In this document: piece after piece, positions 6,134 through 17,068 of the stretch
Position numbering within the stretch: position 1 is the first letter of the stretch
Layout of the letters: every line of letters begins with the position of its first letter
Assembly (NCBI RefSeq): GCF_039614725.1
Contig: NZ_CP154859.1
Coordinates: 2,666,001-2,730,000, forward strand
Direction: 5' to 3'
Length of the DNA: 64,000 bases
DNA from: Thauera sp. JM12B12
GTDB taxonomy: Bacteria > Pseudomonadota > Gammaproteobacteria > Burkholderiales > Rhodocyclaceae
Made by a program: the position numbers and the translations under genes
The notes under the pieces: model-generated
What the model saw: only the letters and a program-made list of their open reading frames with translations
Databases searched by the model: none
Told to the model about the DNA's origin: nothing

Positions 6134-8926
6134 ATGTTCCACATCAAGACCCTCGAGCTCGTCCATTGGGACTTCTGGCGACGCTTCTCGCTGCCGCTGG
6201 ACGCGCAGATCATCACCATCGTCGGCCCCAACGGCTCGGGCAAGACCACGCTGCTCGACGCCCTGCGCACCCTCTTTGCGCTGCGCTGCTCGGGCAAGCG
6301 CGACTTCCGCCGCTACGTGCGCCGCGCCGAGCGCAGCTTCGCGTGGATCCGCGCGGTGGTCGCCAACCAGCCCGGGCACAGCGGCAAGCGGCCGTTCTTT
6401 CCCTGCCTCGCCGACGAGGTCACCCTCGCCTGCCGCATCCGCAAGGCCGGCGGCGACTGGATCCGCGACTACACCATCGTCGACGGCAACCTGCCGATCG
6501 AGGCGCTCGAACAGACCAGCGACTGGATCGGCCTGCGCGACTACCAGAACCGCCTGGCCTGGGGCGGGCTGACGCCGGCGATCACCAAGGTGCTGGCGCT
6601 GGAACAGGGCGACACCGACAAGCTGTGCGAATACTCGCCCAAGGCGCTGCTCGAGCTGGTGTTCGACGTCTTCGGCGACAAGGAGGTGCTGGACAACTAC
6701 CAGGCTGCGCGCGAGGAGCAGAAGTCGGCCGAGCGTGAGCTCGGCGAGCTCGGCATCGACCTCGACCGCCTGAAGACGCAGGCCGAGGAGAAGAAGGCCG
6801 AGGCCAATCGCTTCCTCGAGTGGAAGCAGCTCGCCGACGAGGCCCAGGCACTGGAAGCCGAGATCGTGCCGCGGCTGGAGATCGCCGAACTCGAGCGCGA
6901 GATCGCCGGCGAGCGCGAGGCGCTGCAGCGCGTCGGTAGCGAGCGCGCCGAGAAGCTCGTCGAGCAGCGCGAGTCGCGCCAGCGCCTGGACGCGGTGCGC
7001 GCCGAGCAGGCGCGCGCACAGGCCGAGCGCAAGCGCCTGAAGGACGCCGATGCCGCCACCGAGCAGCACTACCTCGCCGCCCACGATCGCGTGCGCGACC
7101 TCGACAAGCTGCTCGAGGAACGCGACATGCTGCGCGCCCAGCTCGCCAGCGAGCATGGCGCCGATGCGCTCGCACTGGAAAAGGAGCACGAGGAGGCCGA
7201 CGCGGCGCTGGCCAGCCTGCGCCGCAGGGAACGCGAGCTGCTCGCCGCCTTCGAGGAGAAGACCGAAACGCTGCGCGGCGAGCGCAACCGCGCCGGCCCG
7301 CCGGGCGATGGCGAAGTGGCGCGCTTCCGCGTCAAGCTCACTGCAGACGGGATCGCACACAAGAGCCTCGCCGAGGTGGTCGAGGTCACCGACCCCGCCT
7401 GGCAGGCCGCGCTCGAGGCCATCCTGCGTCCCTACCGCCACCTGATCCTGCTCGAGCGCGAAGCCGACCGCCACGCCGCATGGGCGCTCGGCGAGCGCGA
7501 GCGCTTCCGCCACTTCATCGTGCCCGAGCGCGAGAGCGCCCCGCCGCCGCGACCGATGAGCCTGGCCGAGGTGGTGGAGTTCAGCGCCCCGGTGCCGCGC
7601 TGGCTCTCCGATCTGCTCAACCGCATCCGCCGCGTCGACAATGCCGAGGCCGCGCGCGAGCTGCCGCGCGAGCAGGAGTGGATCACCCGCGACGGCTACC
7701 ACCGCGAGCGCCGCGGTGCCCGCCACCTCGGCCGGCCGCAGGAATTTCACTTCGGCGAGCTCGCCCGCCAGTCGCGCATCGCCGCGCTGCAGGAGGAGAT
7801 CGTCGGCCTCGACAAGCAGCTCCAGGCCCTGCGCCCCAAGCTGGATGCGGCCGCTGCCCGGCTCACCCTGATCCGCCAGCGCCTGCTCGGCCTGCAGTCG
7901 GCGCAGCTGCTCGCCGCCAAGGCCGAGACCTACGCCAGCGCCGAGACCGAGCTGCCCGCCGCGCGCAAGGCGCTCACCGAGGCGATCGCCGAGCGCAGCG
8001 AGACGCGCGGCGAGATGGACCGCCTCGCCGAAAAGCTCAACGGCATCCAGATCGAGCTCGACCGCCGCAACCGCGAGCTCAAGGCCATCGAGCTGCGCCT
8101 GGCCGACATCGCGCGCGAACACGGCCCGCGCCGCCACGCCCAGGCCGAACGCATCATGAAGCTGCGCCGCCGCCGGCGCGGCATGCCGCCGCACTGGCTG
8201 GACACCGGCGAGCTCGCCCTGCTCGCCGACAAGTACGGCGACGCCCGCGGCGCCCGCCTGCAGCTCGAGCGCCTGCGCCGCCATCTCGACGAGGGCGACT
8301 GGATCACCGACCCCGCGGTGCTGGTCGTGCGCGACCGGCTCGCCGCCGAGGTCGCGCTGCGCGAGCGCGACTATCTCAACCGTCAGGGCTACTGCACCAC
8401 CGCGCGCCTGCACACCGACAACGCGCGCGCCGCCTACATCGCCAAGCTGCGCGCCACCGTGCGCCAGTACGCGAAGAACCTGAAGGCGCTCGGCGAGCTC
8501 GCCAACGTCAGCGTGGACTGCCCCACCCCGCACCTGGACAACGACGACCTCGCGCTCGCCCAGGCCGGGCTCGAGGTGCGCTTCGACTTCGACCGCAAGG
8601 GCGCGGTGGGCTTGAACGACGGCGAGGCCTCCGGCGGCCAGCAGGTCATGAAGTCGCTGATCCTGCTCATCGGCCTGCTGATGGACGAGTCCCGCCCGGG
8701 CGGCTTCGTGTTCATCGACGAGCCCTTCGCCCACCTGGACGTCGCCAACATCGACCGCGTCGGCACCTTCCTGCGCGCCACCCGCGCGCAGTACCTGATC
8801 ACCACCCCGGTCACCCACAACGCCAATGTCTTCGCGCCGGCGCAGCTGACGCTGGTGACACGCAAGAAGCAGCCGGGCAGCGACTGGGCACCGCCGATCG
8901 GGGTGCTGCAGCGGGCGGTGGACTAA
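6134..8926 (+). CDS. SMC-like ATPase (MksB/JetC-like)
   Basis: This is a 930-residue ATPase. Walker A GPNGSGKTT is at residues 31-39. Long coiled coils (E/R/A/L-rich) cover about 190-390 and 590-740. Between them is a hinge-like domain (HKSLAEVVEVTDPAWQAALE, then WITRDGYHRERRGARH). The C-terminal head has the ABC signature ASGGQQ at 832-837 and Walker B FVFIDEP at 858-864, followed by a D-loop HLD. Head-coil-hinge-coil-head is the SMC architecture, and the size suits MksB rather than canonical SMC (about 1150) or MukB (about 1480). The partners are the kleisin-like and KITE-like genes at 2687-4690. No MksG/JetD TOPRIM nuclease is found nearby, which argues for chromosome organisation over plasmid defence. 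An RecN- or SbcC-like function is the main alternative. Confidence 0.75.
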   Translation: MFHIKTLELVHWDFWRRFSLPLDAQIITIVGPNGSGKTTLLDALRTLFALRCSGKRDFRRYVRRAERSFAWIRAVVANQPGHSGKRPFFPCLADEVTLACRIRKAGGDWIRDYTIVDGNLPIEALEQTSDWIGLRDYQNRLAWGGLTPAITKVLALEQGDTDKLCEYSPKALLELVFDVFGDKEVLDNYQAAREEQKSAERELGELGIDLDRLKTQAEEKKAEANRFLEWKQLADEAQALEAEIVPRLEIAELEREIAGEREALQRVGSERAEKLVEQRESRQRLDAVRAEQARAQAERKRLKDADAATEQHYLAAHDRVRDLDKLLEERDMLRAQLASEHGADALALEKEHEEADAALASLRRRERELLAAFEEKTETLRGERNRAGPPGDGEVARFRVKLTADGIAHKSLAEVVEVTDPAWQAALEAILRPYRHLILLEREADRHAAWALGERERFRHFIVPERESAPPPRPMSLAEVVEFSAPVPRWLSDLLNRIRRVDNAEAARELPREQEWITRDGYHRERRGARHLGRPQEFHFGELARQSRIAALQEEIVGLDKQLQALRPKLDAAAARLTLIRQRLLGLQSAQLLAAKAETYASAETELPAARKALTEAIAERSETRGEMDRLAEKLNGIQIELDRRNRELKAIELRLADIAREHGPRRHAQAERIMKLRRRRRGMPPHWLDTGELALLADKYGDARGARLQLERLRRHLDEGDWITDPAVLVVRDRLAAEVALRERDYLNRQGYCTTARLHTDNARAAYIAKLRATVRQYAKNLKALGELANVSVDCPTPHLDNDDLALAQAGLEVRFDFDRKGAVGLNDGEASGGQQVMKSLILLIGLLMDESRPGGFVFIDEPFAHLDVANIDRVGTFLRATRAQYLITTPVTHNANVFAPAQLTLVTRKKQPGSDWAPPIGVLQRAVD

Positions 8927-8959
8927 GACGGCGCTGAGGGCGTCCGCAATGCCGCGCCC

Positions 8960-10756
8960 TCAGCGCTCCAGCAACGCCTCTGCCGGGGCGCCAACGCGCA
9001 CGTTGCCCCAATGGCGGCCGTTGACCATGATCGGCATGGCGATGTCGCACAGCACCTCGCCGGTGTCGCGCAGGTAGGTCTGCAGCAGCATCGGCTCGGT
9101 GTTGCGCGCGGCGCGCAACTCGGGCGGACGCTCGAACTTGCGGCAGGTGCGGTTGCCGACCAGATCCTTTTCGGGGTGGCCGGTGAGCGGCTTCGAGAAT
9201 CGGGTGTTGTGCGCCGACAGATAGCTGTCCGCATTCACCGCGACCGCGAACACCGCGCCCCCGGCGCGCTCCAGGCTCTCGTCGAGGATGCGCTGGCAGC
9301 GCCGGGTGAATTCATCACCCCAGGCGACCTTGAACTTGGGCGGATTGGTGCCGCCGACCGGCCGGTAATTGCGGTCGAACACGTCGACGCGCCCCTCGGC
9401 CATCGCGCACAGCTCGGCCTGGACGCGATCACGGAAGACGCGGGTCTCGTTCACCAGACGGTCGAAGGCGCCCGTGCCGATCTTGAAGCGCGACACCAGC
9501 TCCTGCACCGCCTCGGTGGATTTGGTGAGGTCGAGCGTGCGCCGCTCGCAGTCGTCCATCTGCTGCGCGACCGAGGCCGAGAGCTCATGGATCTCGCTGA
9601 CATTCGCGTGCACGTGGGCGTTGGTCTCGGTCAGCGAGTCCATGCCGACCGCGATCTGGGTGAGCTGGCCGCCGGTGCGCTCGAACTCGCCGACCATGTG
9701 CTCGAACTGGCTGGCCGAGCGCGTCACCACATCGCGCGTCTGCTCGACGTCGCCGTTGATGACCTCGTTCTCGGCGCGGGTCTCGCCGACCAGCTCGAGC
9801 ATGCCGTTGATGTTGCCGACGATCTCCTGCGTGGCCTGGTTGACGCGCTCGGCGAGCTTGCGCACCTCGTCGGCCACGACCGCGAAGCCGCGCCCCGCCT
9901 CGCCCGCGCGCGCGGCCTCGATGGCGGCGTTGAGCGCGAGCAGATTGGTCTGGTCGGCGATCTCGCGGATCAGCGCGGCGATCTGCTTGACGCTCTCCGA
10001 GCGCTGCGACAGGTCGTCCACCGTGTGATTGAAGCGCTGCAGCTTCTCGCTCACCGCGTTGATCTTGGCCGCAATGTGCTGCACCTCGGCGAGCGATTCG
10101 CGCGCGATGTCGAGGTTACGCAGCGTCGAGGCGTCGATCTCGCGCGCATTGGACGAAACCTCGCCAATCGCCGCCGTTGACCGGGTGCTGGCCTCGAACA
10201 CGGTCTCGGTCATCTCGCCCTGCTGGCGGGCATCCTGGGCCGAGCGCTCCACCCCGAGCTTCACCTGAACCGCCTCGCGCGCGATGCTCACGCTCATCGT
10301 ACGCACCTTGCCGATGATCTCGCGCATCTTCGCTGCAAAGCGGTTGTAACCCGCCGCGAGCTCGCGTAGTTCGTCATGGGTGGTGAGCGGGAGGTCGCGC
10401 GAGAAGTCGCCCTCGCCGCGGGCGATCTCGTCGAAGATCCCGGTGATGACGCGGATCGGTCGCACGATCAGGTGGCGCAGGTAAAGGATGTGCCCGAGCA
10501 TCATCGCGAGCGCGAGCGCGGACAGTGCGAGCATTGCGTACAGCCCCGCGTCGAAGGCCGCCGCCACCGCAACGAGGGTCTCGGGTGCGACCGTGCCCGC
10601 CCTCAACGCGGATTCGATCTCCGCGCGCTGGCTGTAGCCGATGCCCAGATAGCCCAGATTGACCACGAATAGCAGCAGGAAGCTGAAGAGTTTCCTGGTG
10701 AGCGAGTTCCAGAAGGTGCGCTCGATGTACTCGTAGAGAGTCCCTGCGGTGCTCAT
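8960..10756 (-). CDS. Methyl-accepting chemotaxis protein with C-terminal sensor region
   Basis: This is a 598-residue chemoreceptor. A first membrane helix lies near residues 18-37 ([19 protein letters not shown]), then only a short loop and a second helix ([19 protein letters not shown]). A HAMP-like segment with [13 protein letters not shown] follows. The highly conserved signalling hairpin tip is present ([20 protein letters not shown], then [17 protein letters not shown]). About 120 residues after the coiled coil form an extra domain ([16 protein letters not shown] ... [11 protein letters not shown]) that looks like a PAS/Cache-type sensor. Because the periplasmic loop is so short, ligand sensing is probably done by this cytoplasmic C-terminal domain. 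Start: ATG at 10756, just before [15 protein letters not shown]; the longer upstream frame has no family features. Confidence 0.9.
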   Translation of the reverse strand: MSTAGTLYEYIERTFWNSLTRKLFSFLLLFVVNLGYLGIGYSQRAEIESALRAGTVAPETLVAVAAAFDAGLYAMLALSALALAMMLGHILYLRHLIVRPIRVITGIFDEIARGEGDFSRDLPLTTHDELRELAAGYNRFAAKMREIIGKVRTMSVSIAREAVQVKLGVERSAQDARQQGEMTETVFEASTRSTAAIGEVSSNAREIDASTLRNLDIARESLAEVQHIAAKINAVSEKLQRFNHTVDDLSQRSESVKQIAALIREIADQTNLLALNAAIEAARAGEAGRGFAVVADEVRKLAERVNQATQEIVGNINGMLELVGETRAENEVINGDVEQTRDVVTRSASQFEHMVGEFERTGGQLTQIAVGMDSLTETNAHVHANVSEIHELSASVAQQMDDCERRTLDLTKSTEAVQELVSRFKIGTGAFDRLVNETRVFRDRVQAELCAMAEGRVDVFDRNYRPVGGTNPPKFKVAWGDEFTRRCQRILDESLERAGGAVFAVAVNADSYLSAHNTRFSKPLTGHPEKDLVGNRTCRKFERPPELRAARNTEPMLLQTYLRDTGEVLCDIAMPIMVNGRHWGNVRVGAPAEALLER

Positions 10757-10988
10757 GGGATATTCCAATTTGACGATAAGCTCGATGATTCTATCGGTCC
10801 CCACACTGGGGACTTTAGGATTTCGGCGCGGCGGCACCTGTCCGCGCCTGACCCGCGAGTGCACCTGCAGCGCACCGGTCGCCAGTGCGGCGGCAATTGC
10901 CCCGCCCTGCCGGCCCTGCCACAATTACGCCTTTCGCGCCGGCGCCACGCTGCCGCGCTCCCCTTTCCTTCGCATCGAACATCGAGCC

Positions 10989-12524
<1,536 letters not shown>

Positions 12525-12590
12525 TCGGACCTGCCGCCCGGCGGTGGCTGGAAGCCGTCGCTGCCGGCGGTCGGGCGGACCTCTCAGGCC

Positions 12591-14531
12591 ATGCCACTCG
12601 TCCCCGCACGCCTCGAACACGACGCCGACGGCGTGCTTTATTCGAGCGCGTTCGGGGATTTCTATCACGCGCGTGACGACGCCCTCGGCCAGCCCCACCA
12701 CGTCTTCCTGGGCGGAAACGGACTGCCCGGTCGCTGGCAGGCGCGCGAGCACTTCACCATCGTCGAGACCGGCTTCGGCGCCGGCCTCAACTTCCTCACC
12801 ACCTGGGCCGCGTGGCGCGCCGACCCGCAGCGCAGCGCGCGGCTGCACTTCGTCTCGGTCGAACTGCACCCCTTCACGGTCGCGGACCTTGTCAGCATCC
12901 ACGCGCGCTGGCCGCAATTCGCCGCGCTCGCCGACGAGTTGCACGCACAGTGGCCGGTACTCACTCCCGGACTGCATCGCCTCAACCTCGATCATGGCCG
13001 CGTCACGCTGACGCTCTACCTCGGCGAAGCGGCCGAGGGCCTCGCGCAGCTGGTCACGCGCGCCGACGCCTTCTATCTCGACGGCTTCGCACCCGCGAAG
13101 AACGCCGACCTGTGGTCGGCGCGTGTCTTTCACCTGCTCGCCCGCCTCGCGGCCCCGGGCGCGACGCTGGCAACCTGGTCGGTGGCGGGCAGCGTGCGCG
13201 AGGGCCTGCGCCACGCCGGCTTCGCGGTCGAGAAGGCCCCGGGCTTCGCCGGCAAATGGCAGATGCTGCGCGGCGGCCTCGAGCGCGCGCCCTCCGCCGG
13301 CACCACCGCGCCGGCGCACGCCGGGGCACGTCATGCGCTGATCATCGGCGCGGGCATTGCCGGGTGCACGCTCGCAGAGCGCCTGACGGAGCGCGGCTGG
13401 AGCGTGGATCTGGTCGACGAAGCGCCGGTCTGCGCCCAGGGCGCGTCGGGGAACCTTGCCGGCGTGATGCGTCCGCTGCCCAGTCTCGACGACAACCGCA
13501 TGAGCAGGCTCACGCGCGCGGGCAGCCTCCATGGCTGGCGCAACATCGCGCGCCTGCGCAGGCGCGGTCTCGAGCTACGGGCCGAGGCCTGCGGGGTGCT
13601 GCATCTCGGCCGCGACGCCCGACAGGAAGAGAAGATGCGCGCGGTGGTCGAGCGGCTGGCGCTTCCCGCAGCGCACCTCGCCTACGTCGATGCGGACACC
13701 GCAGCTGCGATCGCCGGCTGCGCCGTCGCCAGCGGCGGCTGGTGGTTTGCGGACAGCGGCTGGGTGCAGCCGCCCAGCCTGTGCGCCGCCAGCCTGGCCG
13801 CGGCCGGCGCGCGATTGCGCGTCCACTTCGGCCGCCGCGTGGCCCGCCTCGAGCCCGGCGTCGACGCATGGCGCGCGCTCGACGCGGACGGCAGGCAGAT
13901 CGCCGAAGCGCCCGTCGCCATCCTCGCCGCTGGCACCGGCGTGCGCGATCTTGCCTTGGCGCATGCGCTTCCGGTGCTCAGCGCGCGCGGCCAGGTCACC
14001 CACCTGCCCGCGGCCGCCGGCAGCGCGCCGCGTGTCGTGGTCTGTCGCGGCGGCTACGTCAGCCCGGCGGTCGACGGCCTGCGCTGTGCGGGCGCCACCT
14101 TCGCGGTCGATGACGACGACAACGGCCTGCGCATGGCCGACCACCTGGACAACCTCGCCAAGCTGGAGGCGATGCTGCCGGGCTTCGCCGCCCACCTCGA
14201 CGCCAACTGCCTGGATGGCCGGGTGGGTTTTCGCCCGGCCTCGCCCGACCGCCTGCCGATGGTGGGCGCGCTGCCCGCTGCGGCCGCCACCGGCGCCCTC
14301 ACCGCCAAGGGCGACATCGGCGCCCGCCTCGCCACGCTGCCGCGCGCGCCTGGCCTGTACGCGCTCTCCGGCTATGGCGCGCGCGGGCTGGTGTGGGCGG
14401 CGCTCGCCGCCGAGTGGCTCGCCAGCCGGCTCGAGGGCGAGCCGCTGCCGCTGACCCGCGACCTCGGCGAGGCCATCGACCCGGCGCGTTTCCTGCTGCG
14501 CCCACCGCCCGGCGGACGCATAGAAGAATGA
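12591..14531 (+). CDS. mnmC: Bifunctional tRNA U34 modification protein MnmC
   Basis: MnmC finishes mnm5(s2)U at the wobble position of certain tRNAs. The C-terminal FAD-dependent oxidoreductase removes the carboxymethyl group of cmnm5U, and the N-terminal domain adds a methyl group from SAM. The 646-residue protein shows both parts: the methyltransferase motif IVETGFGAGLNFLTTW near residue 60 with YLDGFAPAKNADLWS near 165, and the Rossmann FAD motif LIIGAGIAGCTLAERL near 250. A C-terminal LYALSGYGARGLVWA block typical of DAO-type oxidases ends the enzyme. Its stop codon overlaps the start of the downstream histidine kinase (ATGA). Confidence 0.95.
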   Translation: MPLVPARLEHDADGVLYSSAFGDFYHARDDALGQPHHVFLGGNGLPGRWQAREHFTIVETGFGAGLNFLTTWAAWRADPQRSARLHFVSVELHPFTVADLVSIHARWPQFAALADELHAQWPVLTPGLHRLNLDHGRVTLTLYLGEAAEGLAQLVTRADAFYLDGFAPAKNADLWSARVFHLLARLAAPGATLATWSVAGSVREGLRHAGFAVEKAPGFAGKWQMLRGGLERAPSAGTTAPAHAGARHALIIGAGIAGCTLAERLTERGWSVDLVDEAPVCAQGASGNLAGVMRPLPSLDDNRMSRLTRAGSLHGWRNIARLRRRGLELRAEACGVLHLGRDARQEEKMRAVVERLALPAAHLAYVDADTAAAIAGCAVASGGWWFADSGWVQPPSLCAASLAAAGARLRVHFGRRVARLEPGVDAWRALDADGRQIAEAPVAILAAGTGVRDLALAHALPVLSARGQVTHLPAAAGSAPRVVVCRGGYVSPAVDGLRCAGATFAVDDDDNGLRMADHLDNLAKLEAMLPGFAAHLDANCLDGRVGFRPASPDRLPMVGALPAAAATGALTAKGDIGARLATLPRAPGLYALSGYGARGLVWAALAAEWLASRLEGEPLPLTRDLGEAIDPARFLLRPPPGGRIEE

Positions 14532-15733
14532 AGCAACGCCAGATCGACGCCCTGCGCGCCGCACTCGACAGTGCGAAGTTCCGCCTCGAAGCCACCCAGG
14601 ATCTCGCCCGCGTCGGCGACTGGGAGCTCGAACGCCACAGCGGCCGCATGCACTGGTCGCGCCAGCTGTTCCGCCTGTTCGAGCGCCCGGACGCGCTCGG
14701 CGTGCCCGACATCAACGAGGCGCTGAGCTACTACAGCCCCGAATCGCTCGAGCGCACGCGCGACCTCTTCTGGCAGGCGATCGACACCGGCAAGCGCTGC
14801 GCGCTCGAACAGGAGGTCGTACTGCCCTCGGGCCAGCGCCGTCGCCATGTCACCGTGATCGTTCCGGTCAGCAACGGCCAGGGTGAGGTGTACAAGCTCT
14901 ATGGCACCGTGCAGGACATCAGCGAGCGGCGGGAACTGGAAGCCGAGCGCCTCGAGCACCTTGCCCGCCTGGAAAAGCTTTCCGCCCACCTGGTCGCGAT
15001 CGAGGAGCGCGAGCGTCGCGAACTCGCCAGCGCCCTGCACGACCGCGCAAGCCCGAACCTCGCCGCACTGCGGATCCTGTTCGCGAACCTGGTCGAGGCG
15101 CTGCCTGCGGACGTGCGCGTCGAGGTCGAGCCGATGCTCGACGACGCCTCGGCCCTGCTCGCCGACACCACCGCGGGCATCCGCGAGATCTGTACCAACC
15201 TGCGTCCCGCCACCCTCGACTACGCCGGCCTCGAGCCCGCGCTGCGCGAGTACGCCGAGCAGTTCCGCGCACGCACCGGCCTCGAGGTGGCGATCGAAGT
15301 CGCCCCCGGCGCCGATGCGCGTACGCTGCCCCTCGCACTGCAGACACTGTGCTTCCGGCTGGTGAAGGAGGCGCTCACCAACTGCGCCAAGCACGCGTGC
15401 GCGGGTGGCGTACGCATCCGGGTCGCGCGTGACGCGGAATCCATCCACCTGTGCATCGCCGACGATGGCGTGGGCTTCGAACTGTCGCGCCTGGGTGAGG
15501 CGGGCAGCGTACCCGGGCTCGGCCTGATCACCATGCGCGAGCGCGTCGAGCTCGCCGGCGGCCGCTTCGTGCTACGCACCCATCCGGGCGACGGCACCGA
15601 GATCGAGGCGACGCTGCCCATCCCCGCAGCGGAGGCGCCCCCTCCCGGCGAGGCGCCGGCCAGCCCGCCTCCTGCCGCCGAGCGCGCGCACCGCGGCCTG
15701 CACCGCCGCGGTACGCAGGAGGGCCCGGGATGA
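14528..15733 (+). CDS. Soluble PAS-domain sensor histidine kinase (NarX/HisKA_3 type)
   Basis: This 401-residue kinase has no membrane helix. A PAS_3-like domain covers about residues 28-132 (GDWELERHSGRMHWS ... LYGTVQDISERRE). Next comes a HisKA_3 dimerisation helix with the phospho-acceptor His171 in ERERRELASALHDR. The HATPase domain has the N-box LVKEALTNCAKHA and G-box DDGVGFEL and GLGLITMRERV. After the His, SPNLAAL replaces the usual G-x-x-L pattern, a small deviation. The last 40 residues are Pro/Ala-rich and disordered. Its ATG overlaps the mnmC stop, and its own stop overlaps the start of the response regulator (both ATGA), so the three proteins are translationally coupled. The signal is unknown; a cytoplasmic or redox cue is likely. 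Confidence 0.9.
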   Translation: MKQRQIDALRAALDSAKFRLEATQDLARVGDWELERHSGRMHWSRQLFRLFERPDALGVPDINEALSYYSPESLERTRDLFWQAIDTGKRCALEQEVVLPSGQRRRHVTVIVPVSNGQGEVYKLYGTVQDISERRELEAERLEHLARLEKLSAHLVAIEERERRELASALHDRASPNLAALRILFANLVEALPADVRVEVEPMLDDASALLADTTAGIREICTNLRPATLDYAGLEPALREYAEQFRARTGLEVAIEVAPGADARTLPLALQTLCFRLVKEALTNCAKHACAGGVRIRVARDAESIHLCIADDGVGFELSRLGEAGSVPGLGLITMRERVELAGGRFVLRTHPGDGTEIEATLPIPAAEAPPPGEAPASPPPAAERAHRGLHRRGTQEGPG

Positions 15734-16398
15734 GCCTGCGGATCGTGCTTGCAGACGACCACCAGATGTTCCGCCATGCCCTGCGCGCCCTGCTCGCGCG
15801 CGAACCCGATCTCGAGGTGGTCGCCGAGGCCTCGACCGGCGACGAAGTGCTGGCGATCGCCGCCGCACAGGCGGTCGACCTCGTCTGCATGGATATCGCC
15901 ATGCCGGGCATGGACGGCATCGAGGCCACCCGCCGGCTGCTCGCCCGCCACCCGGGCGTGCGCGTGATCGGGCTGTCAGCCTTCGCCGACCGTCAGTTCG
16001 TCATCGACCTGCTCGATGCCGGCGCGCGCGGCTACATCACCAAGGCGGAGGCCGGTGAGGAACTGCTGCGCGCCATCCATACGGTGCGCGAGGGGCGCAC
16101 CTACCTGTGCCCGGACGTCGCCGCCACCGTAGCCAACGCCCTGCGCGACCGCGGCCCGCTCTACGCCGCCGCGCCGCGCCTGACCACACGCGAGCGCCAG
16201 GTGCTGCAGCTCATCGCCGAGGGCCTGACCTCGGCGCAGATCGGCGACCGCCTGCACATCGCGGCCTCGACGGTGGAGGTGCACCGCCGCAACCTGATGC
16301 GCAAGCTCGACCTGCACAATGTGGCCGAACTCACCCGCTACGCGATCACGCAGGGGATCAGCCCGACCACCCTGCCCGGTGATCCGGGCGGCGCCTGA
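15730..16398 (+). CDS. NarL/FixJ-family response regulator
   Basis: A 222-residue regulator. The receiver domain has the acidic pair D9/D10, phospho-acceptor Asp55 in VCMDIAMPGMDG, a conserved Ser/Ala switch (LSAFA) and Lys105 in GYITKAEAG. The LuxR-type HTH is at about residues 150-210 (LTTRERQVLQLIAEGLTSAQ, then STVEVHRRNLMRKLDLHN). It overlaps the kinase gene by ATGA, so it is its cognate partner. A perfect 7-2-7 palindrome of NarL-site geometry lies immediately downstream (16421-16436), before the phasin gene, a plausible target. Confidence 0.93.
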   Translation: MSLRIVLADDHQMFRHALRALLAREPDLEVVAEASTGDEVLAIAAAQAVDLVCMDIAMPGMDGIEATRRLLARHPGVRVIGLSAFADRQFVIDLLDAGARGYITKAEAGEELLRAIHTVREGRTYLCPDVAATVANALRDRGPLYAAAPRLTTRERQVLQLIAEGLTSAQIGDRLHIAASTVEVHRRNLMRKLDLHNVAELTRYAITQGISPTTLPGDPGGA

Positions 16399-16417
16399 AT
16401 CCTCCGCGCGCGCTGCC

Positions 16418-16439
16418 GCCTACCGGTAAACCGGTAGGC
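16418..16439. promoter_or_regulatory. Perfect palindrome, possible response-regulator operator
   Basis: GCCTACCGG-TAAA-CCGGTAGGC forms 9-bp arms. Read as heptamers it is TACCGGT-AA-ACCGGTA (16421-16436), exactly the 7-2-7 spacing of NarL-family sites, although bases 5 and 6 of each heptamer differ from the E. coli consensus TACYYMT. It lies about 100 bases before the phasin ATG. A possible promoter follows, with -10 TAACAT at 16484-16489. No T-run follows, so it is not a standard terminator. Confidence 0.5.
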
Positions 16440-16534
16440 AAAACACGGCGAACACGGTATGTGCCCGTTCCGGGCCGTCGCTTAACATTCCGAGTTCGAG
16501 ACATTCCCACGGCATCCTTTGCGGAGACCCTGCC

Positions 16535-16975
16535 ATGACGACACATCCTGCCTACCTGAAGCTCGCCGAGACCGCCCATAGCAACATCGAGCAGCTGCAG
16601 GCCTACGCCCTGATCGGGCTCGACGCCTCGGAAAAGCTGCTCGCCCTCAACTTCGGCGCAGCGCGTGCGTTGTGCGATTCGGTCGTGTCCGCACCGACCG
16701 GGTTTGCCGGTACCGACCTGCACGAAACCCTTGCGAAGCAGGTCGCCGCCCAGAGCCGCGGTCTCGAGGAGCTCGGCGACTACCTGCGCCGCATCACCGA
16801 GGTCTGCGCCGAAGCGCAGAGCGACATGGTCGAACATGGCAACCGCCATCTCGAGCAGGTCCAGACCTCGATGAACGCGTTGCTGGAGGAAGCCCGCAAG
16901 CTCGCCCCCGCGGCCACGCTCGAGTTGAACGCCGAGCCCGCGGCGCGCGGCCGCGCAACACGCAAGGCTGCCTGA
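16535..16975 (+). CDS. Phasin-family protein
   Basis: Phasins coat polyhydroxyalkanoate granules and influence their size and number. The 146-residue protein is almost all helix, without signal peptide or cysteine-rich motif, and shows the phasin pattern: an N-terminal amphipathic stretch (YLKLAETAHSNIEQLQAYALIGLDASEKLLALNF, quoted only as its positions 6-39 pattern), central LAKQVAAQSRGLEELGDYLR, and a C-terminal Ala/Arg/Lys-rich tail (GRATRKAA) like PhaP1 proteins. A good ribosome-binding site (GGAGA) precedes the ATG. It stands alone between two transcription signals, so it has its own promoter. Confidence 0.85.
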   Translation: MTTHPAYLKLAETAHSNIEQLQAYALIGLDASEKLLALNFGAARALCDSVVSAPTGFAGTDLHETLAKQVAAQSRGLEELGDYLRRITEVCAEAQSDMVEHGNRHLEQVQTSMNALLEEARKLAPAATLELNAEPAARGRATRKAA

Positions 16976-16992
16976 CGCCGCACGGCGCCCCA

Positions 16993-17030
16993 AAGCAATA
17001 AGCCCCGGCCTCGCCCGGGGCTTATTGCTT
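16993..17030. terminator. Bidirectional intrinsic terminator between phasin gene and gltX
   Basis: A perfect 16-bp stem (AAGCAATAAGCCCCGG with CCGGGGCTTATTGCTT) around a six-base loop lies between the convergent phasin gene and gltX. The A/T-rich outer part of the stem provides a weak U-rich tail for both directions. Confidence 0.85.
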
Positions 17031-17068
17031 CATCGGAGCGCGCGGCTCGAAAGTCGCGACTCCACGGT

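Noticed and set aside
6044..8818. 924-residue minus-strand frame opposite the SMC-like gene
   Set aside because: Antisense shadow of a high-GC coding sequence; composition is repetitive and no motif is present.
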